64,000 bases of DNA from Macrobrachium rosenbergii. Taxonomy: Eukaryota; Arthropoda; Malacostraca; Decapoda; Palaemonidae. The notes under the pieces are model-generated. The model worked only from the letters and a program-made list of their open reading frames with translations, did no database searches and was not told the DNA's origin. The translations under genes were made by a program, and so were the position numbers. The stretch covers positions 50,239,298 through 50,303,297 of the forward strand of contig NC_089755.1 of the NCBI RefSeq assembly GCF_040412425.1, given 5' to 3'. How positions within the stretch are numbered: the first letter of the stretch is position 1; every line of letters begins with the position of its first letter. Positions 23,923 to 36,654 of the stretch are shown here, piece after piece.

Positions 23923-24316
23923 AAACAAGTAAAAAATGCGCCAAGGTTTCTTCGGCGCAATCGAGTTTTTCTACAGCGTATAATCAAGGCCACCGAAAAT
24001 AGATCTGTCTTTCGGTGGTCTCGGTATAATGCTGTATGAACCGCGGCCCATGAATCTTTAACCACGGCCCGGTGGTTGCCTGCTCTATATCGTTGCCTGG
24101 TGCACGGTTATGGCTAACTTTAACTTTAAATAAAATCAAAACTACTGAGGCTAGAGGGCTGCAATTTGGTATGTCTGATGATTGGCGGGTGGATGATCAA
24201 CATACCAATCTGCAGCCCTCTAGCTTCGGTAGTTTTTAAGATCTGAGGGCGGACAGAAAAAAGTGCGGACGGACAGACTAAGCCGCCACAATAGTTTTCT
24301 TTTACAGAAAACTAAA
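23923..24316 (-). repeat. hairpin-rich dispersed repeat, copy 4 (inverted)
   Basis: The same element in reverse orientation, beginning AACAAGTAAAAAATGCGCC and ending AGTTTTCT/AGAAAACT on the complementary strand. The central stem is again nearly perfect (ACTACTGAGGCTAGAGGGCT). It shows that the family inserts in either orientation. Confidence 0.9.
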
Positions 24317-24739
24317 AACGAATAATCTTACTCAATCTCTCAGCTAATAATCTTATACAAGCACCGAAAAAGGCAACAGATTTTATTTCCTCTTTCTAAC
24401 AGCAAGTATTTCTTTCAAATATTTTTTTTTTTTTGCAAAGCCTGTTTTTCATAAGCACAACAAAGTAAAAACTCCCGCAGGTAGATATTGTCAAAATTAA
24501 TCATTCATTATTGATATTTCATATTAGTGCACCCATACCGTCAAAAAGTGATGGTAGTGTAAGAGAGGGTCTAGAAGACAAGTTCCGCCAAGTACCTTCG
24601 CTAAGCCCAGACCAAAATTATTTCATTATCCATGCTCAGAGAGAGGGAGGCCACGGGCTGGAGGACGGCAAGTTTAAATGTAGTTTTAAACACAAACAAT
24701 TGTTGTTGTACAGAACACTGGACTGATACAGATGCCGTT

Positions 24740-24902
24740 TAATTATTATTATTTTTATTGTTATTATTATTATTAAGTCACCCAGTAATCAAAGAGAAGT
24801 ACAAGTATTATTATTATTATTATACGGCAGTTTGTACCCCGTTGAGTATACGAACTGTCATTCTTTTCAATGAAGTGTCTGAAAGAGGGTCTTCTTCCAA
24901 GA

Positions 24903-24970
<68 letters not shown>
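24740..24970. repeat. (ATT)n tracts
   Basis: Short ATT runs at 24740-24775 and 24807-24822 and a long one at 24904-24970. Confidence 0.9.
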
Positions 24971-25454
24971 GAGAGCCACTAGAAATGGAATTTTAGTAAC
25001 ACTGGAAAACCTCTCGCGCAGAGAATGCAAATATTTCCCCAAAGGAAAAAATTCTGAAAATATAAAGCCATTTGCATCACGTTCGCAAAAGAAGGAAGGG
25101 TAGACGAGGGGAGAATGCACAATCACATCTCAACCCTTGGAATGCATCCTGAGAATGCAGTGCATGACTGCATTCTCCAAGCAGTTTACTGAAAACAGTA
25201 CACTCTGAAGGTTCGCTAATTGGACGTATGTCACTAAAAGGCTGTAGATCAAAACGTTGAATCTGTTATCTTTTTTGCAAATGAAGGAAGCCGTGGAAGG
25301 GCGAACATGCAGGCACTCTAGACTGTGTCTAAAGGGATACTCCATTGATAGGGTGGAAAGAGACGCTGGAGGACCAAGGGTCTCACGTTAACTTTCTCAG
25401 CAAACTGATGGTTGATTACCCTTGCTCTATGAAGATGTGTGCATATTTTGAATA

Positions 25455-25477
25455 TAATAATAATAATAATAATAATC

Positions 25478-25528
<51 letters not shown>

Positions 25529-25529
25529 G
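25455..25529. repeat. (AAT)n microsatellite
   Basis: About 24 AAT units with one CAT. Confidence 0.95.
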
Positions 25530-25645
25530 AGACCATATCGTATGCATTTGCAACGTAATGGTATTTCGAAGACACATGTCTTATTAGATAAGCAGATGTT
25601 GGACAGTGATTTTAGACTTATTGATTATATTCTAAGATTGAAGCT

Positions 25646-25648
<3 letters not shown>

Positions 25649-25726
<78 letters not shown>

Positions 25727-25787
25727 ATATATCATTTTTATACAAATACGTATATATACGTATATATGTCAATGTCCTCTCTCTCTC

Positions 25788-25840
<53 letters not shown>
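25649..25840. repeat. (CT)n-(TA)n-(CT)n cluster
   Basis: (CT)n 25649-25678, (TA)n 25679-25722, (CT)n 25777-25840 with one CG break. Confidence 0.95.
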
Positions 25841-25843
<3 letters not shown>

Positions 25844-25961
25844 ATATTTGATGACGCCGACATGTTCATTGAAGAAGATGGCCCAAGTTCGTTTTTATTT
25901 TCTGTTTTTTTTGGGGGGTCCCTCATTTTATACCTTCATCCCTGGGGACTGAATTAATTCC

Positions 25962-26029
<68 letters not shown>
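25962..26029. repeat. (GA)n microsatellite
   Basis: About 32 GA units, opposite in orientation to the (CT)n at 25777. Confidence 0.95.
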
Positions 26030-26031
<2 letters not shown>

Positions 26032-26469
26032 CAGCCTAATCTTTAATTCATCGCGGCACTGTGCCCTAATGTACGCCATACCATCACTTAATGTGGCAGC
26101 TACGTGTCTTTATCTCATTTTTCCCCGCGTTGTCATGTCGGCGTTACGACCTTGCTCGCTGTCAGGAAGACAAAACGCCATACTTGTTTGTTTTGCTGCG
26201 CGAGGGACACACTGAAGTGTTGCCACAATACTTTTTTTTTTATGTTGTTCTAGGGACACTCTCTGAATTGTTGTTCCCTACGTTGTCAGTTAACAGCGTT
26301 CGATATTTTCATTTTTAAAGGCTATGGAAAGAAAGGTTGAAGCGATAGATAACAACGAGTACCGTCAAATATTCCGAATTATTGGTGACGGTATACAATA
26401 AATCATGGAATGGGAACAAGTTACGAAACTGGTCAGTCAGTAAAAGTTTTGTCTTGGAACCACACAAGA

Positions 26470-26620
26470 GTTGTTTAATCTTGCACATTGTTCTGTCGTA
26501 TTCAAAAAACCAGTAAATAATAAAAACAGCATAGGTCAACGCACATACCCTGTGGAACACCAGACGTGTTAGGAAAGCTCCACTAATAGCAGTATCAGCA
26601 GTCAGCACCAACAATTGTAT
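26470..26620 (-). pseudogene. decayed reverse transcriptase fragment (LINE type)
   Basis: On the minus strand 26547-26567 reads TSGVPQG, a hallmark of non-LTR reverse transcriptases. It is followed, after a frameshift and a stop, by PMLFLLFTG at about 26509-26535, which matches the usual VLGPLLFLLY continuation. The catalytic DD block is not recognisable. It is a dead fragment in the arrestin intron. Confidence 0.6.
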
Positions 26621-26790
26621 GCCGTGAATGGGATAAGATGCATAGTCTCAAACAACCAAACCTTCCATGCAACAGCCTTGTTCCTAATCAAGGAAAAAGC
26701 AATACTTTCTGTTTTGCTATTCTCTACCTTAGCTTTGACACACCACAAGTAGACTAACTACTAGGTACTGCAGGGTAAGGCAGGGATATT

Positions 26791-26866
<76 letters not shown>
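26791..26866. repeat. (TG)n then (TA)n tract
   Basis: Four TG units, then about 33 TA units. Confidence 0.95.
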
Positions 26867-26868
<2 letters not shown>

Positions 26869-27346
26869 AAAGTGACTGTGAAATTAATTTTTATATTGTT
26901 ATGATTAACTGACATTTGATGCTATTGGATCGGTTGACTTCCAGAAACAAACCCCAAGTCATTGGGTATATTCCACTACATTTTGAATTCACGTAACCAT
27001 GAATCATCTGTAGCAGACAGAAGAATGCGTTTATATACAGTCACACACGACTCACGCATCGAAAGAAGGAAAACCTTTGATCACGCTTAATTAAGCTTCA
27101 CTGCCTTTGAAATCCCAGGATAGTTTTCGAACGTCGTCTAAATAAAACGATCTTAATGCTGAATAGCCGCTGAGGGAAACGATTGAGGAGCTTGGCAAAT
27201 CCGGTGATGATGCTCGAAAAAAAAAAAAAAAACAGTGTTCAGTGGCACAGTATCTTAGCGATAAGAGCGCTCTTTGTGCACTGTAATTACACTGAAGAAA
27301 TTTTTCAGTGGATGTATTGATCTCTCCCTAGGAAAGAGCATTCGAA

Positions 27347-27349
<3 letters not shown>

Positions 27350-27414
<65 letters not shown>
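27350..27414. repeat. (CT)n microsatellite
   Basis: About 32 CT units without break. Confidence 0.95.
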
Positions 27415-27418
<4 letters not shown>

Positions 27419-27593
27419 CGGGAAATCGGCTTTCATTTCCTTTCACGCTTTCTCTCGCTCGCTCGCTCGCTAGGTATTGAAGAGTTTTACGGCGTTGCAT
27501 CAGGATGGCCCAGAGATGGAAAGGCTTTCTTTACACGGTTGAATGTAGAAGAATATTCATCTTTCTCTCTCTCTGTGAACCTGAAGTCTTTAT

Positions 27594-27596
<3 letters not shown>

Positions 27597-27689
<93 letters not shown>
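27597..27689. repeat. (TA)n microsatellite
   Basis: About 42 TA units, then TTATATATA. Confidence 0.95.
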
Positions 27690-27690
<1 letters not shown>

Positions 27691-27766
27691 CACTTCACTA
27701 GTACTTTTGATATGATAACCACGACTGACTACCAGGTACACATTCTCTGCTTTTTGCGTCAACTTG

Positions 27767-27768
<2 letters not shown>

Positions 27769-27828
<60 letters not shown>

Positions 27829-27890
27829 GTGGCATGTGTCCGAAATGCATATTCAACACAGGTGCAACCTTAAAAAATTCCTTTATAGCT

Positions 27891-27945
<55 letters not shown>

Positions 27946-28046
27946 GTTCTTGTCGAATTCCGGAGAAACCTCGCTCGGTATGTGTCAGAAATCAATATTC
28001 AACAAAGCCACTCCCTTAAAATATTTTTCTTTATTTTTTCACGTAT

Positions 28047-28117
<71 letters not shown>

Positions 28118-28185
28118 CAATTCTTGGTGAATTCCGCGAAACCTGGCACGAGGCATGTGTCAGAAATCCATATTCAAGGAGGCCC
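27769..28185. repeat. three (CT)n tracts with related spacers
   Basis: (CT)n tracts at 27769-27824, 27889-27942 and 28051-28115 are each followed by a spacer holding GCATGTGTCMGAAAT then CATATTCAA (27831, 27976 and 28154). The tract and spacer were duplicated together as units of about 120-160 bp. Confidence 0.85.
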
Positions 28186-28251
28186 GGCCGGGCTGACAGT
28201 ACAGCTGATAGGCTCATGGAATCGTCCATGGGAGCGGTCTATTTGTGACGG

Positions 28252-28341
28252 CCTCTCCCTCCCTCCCTCCTTACCTCTCTCCCTACCTCCCTTCCTCCCT
28301 CTCTCCCTAGCTCCCTCCCTCTCTCCCTCCCCGCTATCTTT
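28252..28341. repeat. (CCCT)n-like tract
   Basis: Imperfect CCCT/CTCC repeats between a unique segment and the next C-rich stretch (28438-28500). Confidence 0.85.
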
Positions 28342-28673
28342 TCCTTTCCTTTGACACGGCCAAATATGAGTTCGTTTCGCTGCGGATCGAACAATAGGAG
28401 AAAAGCAAAACAAGAGATTCAAGCAACAAACTGCATCCCCCCACCCACCCCACCCCCGTTCCTCCCCACCCCATTCCCCACCCTCCCCTCCCCTCCCCAA
28501 GCATCCCCGGGCTCCGCCACTCCGGTTTCCGTGCAGGAGAAAATAATTGTTTTGTGCAGTCGGCGAATTTTTTTATTTTTTTAAAGCAGTGAATGTTGAA
28601 TTTCATTGTTCACATTAGAAATAGATGGGATGAATTAAAGGAAAATACACAACCAACACATTATTTTCAAAAT

Positions 28674-28676
<3 letters not shown>

Positions 28677-28743
<67 letters not shown>
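28677..28743. repeat. (GA)n microsatellite
   Basis: About 33 GA units without break. Confidence 0.95.
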
Positions 28744-28744
<1 letters not shown>

Positions 28745-28748
<4 letters not shown>

Positions 28749-29372
28749 CTTTTCGTCCCAATATTCTTTGTATTGAACATTAAAATGGTTCTCTTCGATT
28801 CTTCATCTAATTCAGTGAATTACAGATGACCCGTTGAAGCTCCTTGCATGAAGTCTCCGATCACAGATTTGTTACTAATTCAAAGTTCGTTTTGATTGAA
28901 CGGTTTCCTATCCGATCAGTTATATTCCTCTAATCTCTTTTAGTTTATTCATCTTACTGCCTTCATTTCATACCTTCCAGTATTAAAACGCTTCTTTTGG
29001 TGTGTAACCACCCTTATCCATTCTCCAAAAATACCAAATGGTACATAACCTAATTTACCAAAACCGCCCTCACCCATAACATCATTGACCTAACCCTTAT
29101 TCATCCGTGCCCTAATTCAAGAAAATATTAGTTATTCACACCCCAGTTCCCCCAAAATCGCTTCTACTGTAGCTTTTCAGCACTGCCTCACCCAATCTCT
29201 CTTTGATATACTAGCGTAAAACCTTTATTTTCATCAGCCAAAATAGTAGACTGTCACGCTTTTGCAACGAAATATTTCCGTTGGCACTGTGGCGTAGATT
29301 TTCTGAGCTTTTATTCGCTGCTGGCCAGTTCTATATCACGATGAGAATGCCAATTATTCCTGCCTGAAAAGG

Positions 29373-29415
<43 letters not shown>

Positions 29416-30789
29416 CGGCCCACTTCGATAGCTATCGAAGCCGGGGAAATTGGGGTTTATCTGTTTCAGGTGCCACCTGGTATGAAAATTCCAGTTTCAC
29501 GTATGTGCGTATGCATGCATACGTATGTAAAGACACAGCCACACCACAGCCACACATGATATAAACATACACACACAATATACATATATATATAGGTGTG
29601 TGTGTGTTTGTGTTTAGATAGACAGATATAGTTTGTAAGTGTGAATACGTACATCATGAAATACTTCCATATATTAAGAAGCATACATACGTACTCATTT
29701 ATATACAAAAATTGCATTCAGATATTGTACAGGTAAATTATACCTTTTAACCATCGCACCAAAAGCAAGATTCTCAATTAACTCACCAGGTTTATACGGC
29801 TCGAGGCTACAGCAAGTTTTAACAGACGCCCTTGCCTTTGCATTGTTCCTCTCAGGAGGAGGAGAAGCCCTCGGGTAAAGAGGGATCTCGGAAAGAAGTT
29901 TCCTGTTATGGCAATTCAAATATTTTATTTTTTTACGGTGTGTCAGGTGTCGACGCTCACTTTTTCTTGAAATATCTTCAGTTTTTTTTTATTGGTCCCT
30001 ATCTTTCAAATGTTTATATACTCTTGGAATGTGTGCGTGGAAAAAGAGTTTATTCCATACTTATGTCTGACATTATTATTGGTAATCACCATCAATCTAA
30101 CCTTGGGATTATTTCCACAAAAAATCTCTACCCACTAACATCAATCAAAACGCAATCACATTCTAGGAAATTGGTCACTAGTCGTCCTTAATTGCTCGGA
30201 AATGCAAATACAATGTTTGGGAAATATCCATGACTAATTAGTCGTAAACAAACGCTTGTCTGCGTTCCGATTGGATTTCTTCTCAGTTCTTTCTTCTAAT
30301 AAATCTTTTGTTCGTAATCAATAAACTTCCTCAAATGGAATATTACACGTATAAGACATTTGTAAGTAGTGGTACTGAAATGATTGAAAACGACTGAACA
30401 GACAGTTTTGAACATCTGATGTGAGTTGTTTCTCGCCTGAGAATTCTCTGTTCCACCAAAGTTTCACTTTCGAAAATGGCCTGTCATTAAATTTAATCAC
30501 GAAGGTAGATATTGTGTTGGATTAATTACAGGAAAGCAATTAGGCAAACCTCCAGAGATATATGGCAATCATGCCCCATTAATTTGTTCAAATTTACACA
30601 TCTGTTACACTGTATTATATCATATTTTATTTTGGTGTATCACTGGTTGCCAGCTTAGGAAACAATTAGAACAAGCCTATGAATGGGATGGAGCATATGT
30701 ATCAATATAAACTTTTTAAGAGAAAGGAAGTTTTAACCCTGCAGAAAGTCCTGATCCATGGTAAGTATAACTGTCCATATACTGTGCAT

Positions 30790-30790
<1 letters not shown>
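28745..30790. other. mostly unique sequence
   Basis: Apart from the (GT)n at 29374 I see nothing recognisable. Frames at 29695-30191 show no motif. Confidence 0.5.
29374..29413. repeat. (GT)n microsatellite
   Basis: 20 GT units. Confidence 0.95.
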
Positions 30791-30792
<2 letters not shown>

Positions 30793-30878
<86 letters not shown>

Positions 30879-30893
30879 GTGTGTGTGTGTGTG

Positions 30894-30975
<82 letters not shown>

Positions 30976-30999
30976 TATATATATATATGTATATATATG
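30793..30999. repeat. (TA)n-(TG)n-(TA)n tract
   Basis: Two TA runs of about 70 bp each on either side of a short (TG)n, ending 30 bp before the foldback at 31031. Confidence 0.95.
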
Positions 31000-31030
31000 A
31001 TTATTATCACATTTGTACATGATTCATTTA

Positions 31031-31184
31031 TCACACATTACCACAGGTGAAAAAAAGGGACAGGGTGTAGGTCTGACCGGTTTCGACTTTATTTCCAAGC
31101 CATTCGTCAATGGCTTAGAAATAAAGTCGAAACCGGTCAGGACCTACACCCCGACTCTTGCTTTTCACCTGTGGTAATGTGTGA
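31031..31184. mobile_element. foldback (palindromic) element, about 75-bp arms
   Basis: TCACACATTACCACAGGTGA at the left pairs with TCACCTGTGGTAATGTGTGA at the right. The centre is CCATTCGTCAATGG, leaving a loop of only about four bases. Three small bulges interrupt the stem. It lies just downstream of a double (TA)n tract. Confidence 0.85.
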
Positions 31185-31697
31185 TATACATATATATACA
31201 TGTGTGTGAGTGTGCCTGCGTACAAACATTTTAATCAATTACTATGAACTTTTAATCCACATGTAATGTTTCCATAACTAATAAATCTTGTGCCTTTTCT
31301 TCAAGAATAACGGAAATCGAGTGTCCACCTGCTAACTCGACGCCACCCTTTTACCAAACATCTTTGTCATCTCCAAAAATTCATTGTCTTTCTTTCATGT
31401 GAGTGAATTCAGTCAAAGGATATTTCTTGTGCAGTAGATGAGTCTAAACCTACAACACTCGCGGAGAAATATTTGCCTCAGACTTCTCAAAACTGTGGGA
31501 TGCTGATTTTTTTTTGTTTTGTTTTATTGGGAACCAACGTAATCTAGTTTTATATCTTCAAACACCCGCTCAAAAATAACTAGATAAATGAAATAAAAAG
31601 ATAAAGAAAGAAGTATTGGAATCTGCACACCAGTCTGGCAAATATTTCTCCGCAGACAACAGTGATAATGCTTCTGCTTCCTCAGCCAAGTTCAGTG

Positions 31698-31699
<2 letters not shown>

Positions 31700-31769
<70 letters not shown>
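31700..31769. repeat. (CT)n microsatellite
   Basis: About 35 CT units without break. Confidence 0.95.
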
Positions 31770-31773
<4 letters not shown>

Positions 31774-32351
31774 GATATACAGTAATGCTTGCCCAATGCG
31801 TATGTAGTGGCACATCGCTAGATAAGTTCCTCTCACAAAAATATTCACTTGTGAAATAAAAAGAAATGGTGCAGAAGATGAGACGGTGCGCCATTGTCCT
31901 GGATAAGACAAACGTTTCATAGCTAGAGTCTCTACAGACGTATGTAGCTAGACATTTAAAGATAGGTGATGTATATTGAAATGTCATTTATCTAGACGTG
32001 CAAAAGGTTCGCATATGCAAGAGTTCATTCAGTCAGTTATTTGCTTTCGTAAATTAGCGTTAAAAATGTAACTTTAGATATTTTGTTACCAGCTGTAGAT
32101 ATTCGATGTATATAAACGTAAGTGTGTTCATGACGTGGTGTTTTACCTATGAATTACTGTAGTAAAGTACAGCAAGATATTCATACTCATATTCATAAAT
32201 GATTTACATATTCATGAATTGCACTTCTCTTATGTATACACCACAGGATATTTCATTACACCAACAGAGAAATAAAGTGCACCAACGTATTGATGTTCCC
32301 AAAGTAAACATGCACATTAAATACAAGATTATCTCTACATATACGTAATAA

Positions 32352-32427
32352 ATACATACATATATAAATACATACACACATGCATACATACATACATACA
32401 TACATACATACATACATACATACATAC
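32352..32427. repeat. (CATA)n microsatellite
   Basis: About 12 perfect CATA units at the right, imperfect at the left. Confidence 0.9.
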
Positions 32428-32645
32428 AAAAGCGAGTTCGTAACACCCATTTTTTTTATGAAAAGAAAGATGAGGAAAGGAATAAATAAAAAGGAATTGG
32501 GTTCCTGAAACAAGAATTCAGAAGAAAACTGATGACTAATGAGAGGGGAAAGTTTCGGAGAGACCTCTCAGAAGATTTGGATCAGCTGCATTCTCCTGGG
32601 AAGGTCTCATGGCCGCCGCTCCTTCCCAACCATGATTTTATCCAG

Positions 32646-32732
32646 TGTGTGTGTGTGTGTGTGTGTGCGTGTGTGCGTGTATTTGTTCACGAAACGGATG
32701 CTAGGTAAAATTGCTTCATTAATCAGGATAGC

Positions 32733-32824
<92 letters not shown>

Positions 32825-32838
32825 ATATGTATATATAT
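32646..32838. repeat. (GT)n and (TA)n tracts
   Basis: GT/GC-T run at 32646-32680, then (TA)n from 32736 to 32811 with a GTATATAT tail. Confidence 0.9.
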
Positions 32839-32996
32839 GTTATGTGATGTTTTTAGCATTATTATACAAATATCAACCACGAAACTGCCCGATACTGAGA
32901 TTACATGGTGATAATTTTACGGATTTTAGTTGAGGTACACGAGTCATTTACGTTAATCATCATCAGACTTTTTAGAAGAATACTAAACTTTTGAGA

Positions 32997-33376
32997 GAAG
33001 GATTATTTGATCCTAGGAATTAGGATTGTTTGATCCTAGGAATTAGGATTATTTTATCCTAGGAATTGGGATGATTTTATCCTAGGAATTGGGATTGTTT
33101 TATCCTAGGAACTGGGATTGTTTTATCCTAAGAGTTAGGATTATTTTATCCTAGGAATCAGGATTATTTAATCCCAGGAATCAGGATTATTTAATCCTAG
33201 GAATCAGGATTATTTGATCCCAGGAATCAGGATTATTTGACCCCAGGAATTAGGATTATTCTATCCTAGGAACTGGGATTATATTATCCTAGGAATTAGG
33301 ATTATTTTATCCCAGGAACTAGGATTATTTTCTCCTAGGAATTAGGATTGTTTGATCCTAGGAATTAGGATTATAT
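32997..33376. repeat. 23-bp minisatellite with a palindromic core
   Basis: About 16 units of ATTATTTGATCCTAGGAATTAGG with point changes. Most units hold the 8-bp palindrome TCCTAGGA. Confidence 0.95.
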
Positions 33377-35094
33377 GAAAAGTTACGAAACAAGTGGCTG
33401 CAAGAAACAATAAGTCGTTGCAAATATCAAATTCAGTAAATTAAGGGTTACAAGGAAAGCGACGTGGAGGTTGTGGGGCACGGGGGAATGGTCGGGCAAT
33501 TAAGAGGATACCTTCAATTATCAAAGGCTTAAATACAATTAATAAAAGGAATTCCATTCCGACATAATCAGGCAAAATTTAATTGACAGTTAGAGAAAGG
33601 AGTAACTGATAAAGAAAACGGGAACAGGAACGAAAGATGGTTGCGCAAATAAACGAAAAGAAGACTAAAGAAACATGTGGAAGTTATTTAAACGAGAGCA
33701 AAGGAAGAGTCAAGAAGCCTACTTACAAAATTAAATAAGGAGGTAAAAGAACCAAGGAGAATACGATAGCTGAGTCAGCAAAAGAAATGCAGACGGATAA
33801 AGAGTGAGGAATAGACATTTTTTTAAGGAAATACTCACAAGGAAGGAAATGATGTTATAAAACACCAAAATAACAGAAGGTCGGGGACAGGGACTGAAAA
33901 AAAATATTGTATTAGGAAAAATATAAATGAATTGTAGACGATGGAAATATTAATTGCGAGAACAAAATCCGAAGAAGATATTGTAATTACACTGAACAAA
34001 TCATTGTTGCATAAATAAATAATACAGGACGAAAAATACTAGAACGATTAACTCTCTTTTTTAGAAAACAATCACTCAGACAATTGCAGAAATAACAAAA
34101 AACAAAATTGCGGAGAATGATTTGATCAGGGAGAAAAAAAAAAGCAAAATTGCTACATATGCGAAAAACGAAAAAAGAAAATAAAGGAACAGGGAACTTG
34201 TTTCGCAGAGCACGCAAGCAGAAATGTAAGATCTGAAATCCCCCTTCTCCCACTCTCCCCCACCCCCCCCACAAGCACAGACACACACTCGTGCGTGCGC
34301 GCGCGCAAGAGGTAGCTTTACCTCTTGTGTGTCATTATTGTTGCCAGAGACAATGGAAGTAACAACAATGGCAGCTTTTCGAGCTACAAAGTCCCCGCAG
34401 GAAGAGGTGACCTACTATTGCAACGAACTTTATCTTAATTTGAATGCTTGAAGAATGCAGATACCAGGAGTATGAAGGATTACAAGTGAGATTCAGCGGA
34501 ACGGTTGCGAGAGCGTAACTGAGTGGCTGACGAAGGTGAGTTAGGTTCATCTGGATGAGGAAAAACTCTAAAGAAATTGGTGAAAGGGAGAAGTGCTGTT
34601 ATAAAGCAGTTGGTTCGTTAACGACCTTCCTGCATCGTTGTGGGCAATTCAGTTTTCTGCTAATGAAAGTTTTGTTCTGCCCAATATAAATGATTAAATG
34701 AGACAGTTTAAGCTTAGTTAATTGTTGACGTACGAAAATGCATATTTCTCACTAGCGTAAGATAATTCTAGACTTCTTTAACACAGAAGTAAAATAACTT
34801 AATTTCGTAAGCTTAGACCAATGCAGTAAAAAGCATTTCACATATCAGTGAAAAACTGTTTTGGTATAAATCCCCCGTAGATATATATTTGCGCGAGGCT
34901 AAATGGTTCGTTTCGCGTTTTGCCTTTTGCACTCACGACTGAATTCGGTTTGGCAGAAAGGGAATAAAAATGTATATATAAAAAAGAATCAGTTGAAATG
35001 TTTCCATTTATATCTTTCCTAGATTGCAAAGTCGCTGACGTAGCGGTATTGACAGACCATCGAGGATACGTGCGCTTGACATCGAACTGCTTTT

Positions 35095-35097
<3 letters not shown>
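33377..35097. other. no recognised feature
   Basis: A-rich on the + strand, unique. A G/C-rich stretch (34240-34310) includes a short CG-alternating run. Confidence 0.5.
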
Positions 35098-35152
<55 letters not shown>

Positions 35153-35159
35153 AGAGAGA
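35098..35159. repeat. (GA)n microsatellite
   Basis: About 29 GA units that lead into the purine-rich minisatellite. Confidence 0.95.
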
Positions 35160-35712
35160 TTTAAACAGGCAGCCAGTGAGAGAAAGGGTAAGAGACAGTC
35201 AAACAGACGGAGACAGAATGAGAGAAAGGGTAAGAGACAGTCAAACAGACAGAGACAGAATGAGAGAAAGGGTAAGAGACTGTCAAACAGACGGAGACAG
35301 AATGAGAGAAAGAGTAAGAGACAGTCAAACAGACGGAGACAGAATGAGAGAGAGGGTAAGAGACAGTGAAACAGAGACAGAATGAGAGAAAGTGTAAGAG
35401 ACGGTCAAACAGACAGAGACTGAATGAGAGAAAGGGTAAGAGACAGTGAAACGAACAAAGACAGAATGAGAGAAAGGCTAAGAGACAGTCTAACAGACAG
35501 AGACAGAATGAGAGAAAGGGTAAGAGACAATCAAACAAACAGATAGACAGAATAAAAAAAAGGGGGTAAGAGACAGCCAAATAAACAGACAGATAAAGTA
35601 GAAGAAAAGGTAAGAGACAGTCAAAGAAACAGACAGAGACAGAATGTGGGAGAGGGTAAGGGACAATCAAACAGACACATCGAGACAGATTGAGAGAGAG
35701 TGAGAGACAGTC
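35160..35712. repeat. 42-44 bp purine-rich minisatellite
   Basis: About 12 units built from GACAGTCAAACAGACGGAGA, CAGAATGAGAGAAAGGGTAA and GA, running on from a (GA)n tract at 35098-35159. Units decay toward the right end. Open frames (ERKGKRQSNRRRQN on the + strand) follow the repeat and are not taken as genes. Confidence 0.9.
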
Positions 35713-36149
35713 AAGCAGAAGCCAAAGTCAGAATGACAGAGAGAGAGAGAGGGGGGGGAGGAGGTAAGAGACAGAAGGACACAGAAAGAAGGAAGAAAGA
35801 AAAGGAATAACAAATATGGACAAAGAGAGTCTGAGAGAGAGAGAGAGAGAGAGATAGAACAGAGCAGAGAAAGAGCTTTAATCAAGTCTACAATCGCGGC
35901 AAAAACCAGCGAGAACAACTCGCAAAGAGGTAATCCGTCCCTTCAGATGAAAAGGATTCTACCAAATGGTCATCAAAGGAACCTGGTTCCCGAGACTCCC
36001 CGAACCTGTCGTGAATTTATTGACCAAAATGATATCTTCTGGCAATTACTGTAATACAACTTTAATCCGCCTCGTTTGTTAGGTTTTTATTAGCAGTGCT
36101 GTTCACCTGTTTACATGTTTTTTATTCGTTATTTATCATTTTTCATTTA

Positions 36150-36260
<111 letters not shown>

Positions 36261-36262
36261 TT

Positions 36263-36510
36263 CCTAAAATGGAAAACTGCAGTATCTGCAAAATTTTCAG
36301 AAATTGAGATATGCCACTTATTGTCCTCGTGAAACACTAATACACAAGTTACTGCAGTTTCAGGATGATTCTTCAGTGCTTTATTTAGGGGTCCCATTTG
36401 CAGTATCTGCAAAATCAGTAGTTAGGCAAGGGAAAACTGCAGTGTCTACTATTTTTCCCAATTTTTTTTATTTTTTGCAGACACTGCAGTCTTCCATTTT
36501 AGGGCAGTAT
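36263..36510. mobile_element. MITE-like element with terminal inverted repeats, copy 1
   Basis: About 248 bp. The left end CCTAAAATGGAAAACTGCAG is the inverted partner of the right end CTGCAGTCTTCCATTTTAGG. Direct internal copies of TTTGCAGTATCTGCAAAAT also occur. It directly follows a (TA)n tract. There is no transposase frame, so it would have to be moved in trans. Confidence 0.75.
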
Positions 36511-36540
36511 GCATATCTACAAATGTTTAGATTCCCATTT

Positions 36541-36619
<79 letters not shown>

Positions 36620-36654
36620 ATATGCATATCTATAAATATTTAGATTCCCATTCA
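36511..36654. repeat. direct repeats flanking a (TA)n tract
   Basis: GCATATCTACAAATGTTTAG (36511) recurs as GCATATCTATAAATATTTAG (about 36623). Both are followed by ATTCCCATT. The (TA)n tract at about 36552-36612 lies between them. Confidence 0.8.

Noticed and set aside
27764..28354. 196-codon Ser/Leu-rich frame
   Set aside because: It arises from three (CT)n tracts and a CCCT tract; the spacers are repeats of each other.
30679..31050. Ile/Tyr repeat frames in (TA)n tracts, here and at about 30 other places
   Set aside because: Products of TATA microsatellites read in any frame on either strand.
32997..33376. GGATTA-rich repeat resembling arthropod telomere (TTAGG)n
   Set aside because: The period is 23 bp with a TCCTAGGA core, not five bases.
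35161..35670. 169-codon minus-strand Cys/Leu/Phe-rich frame
   Set aside because: Translation of the 42-44 bp minisatellite.
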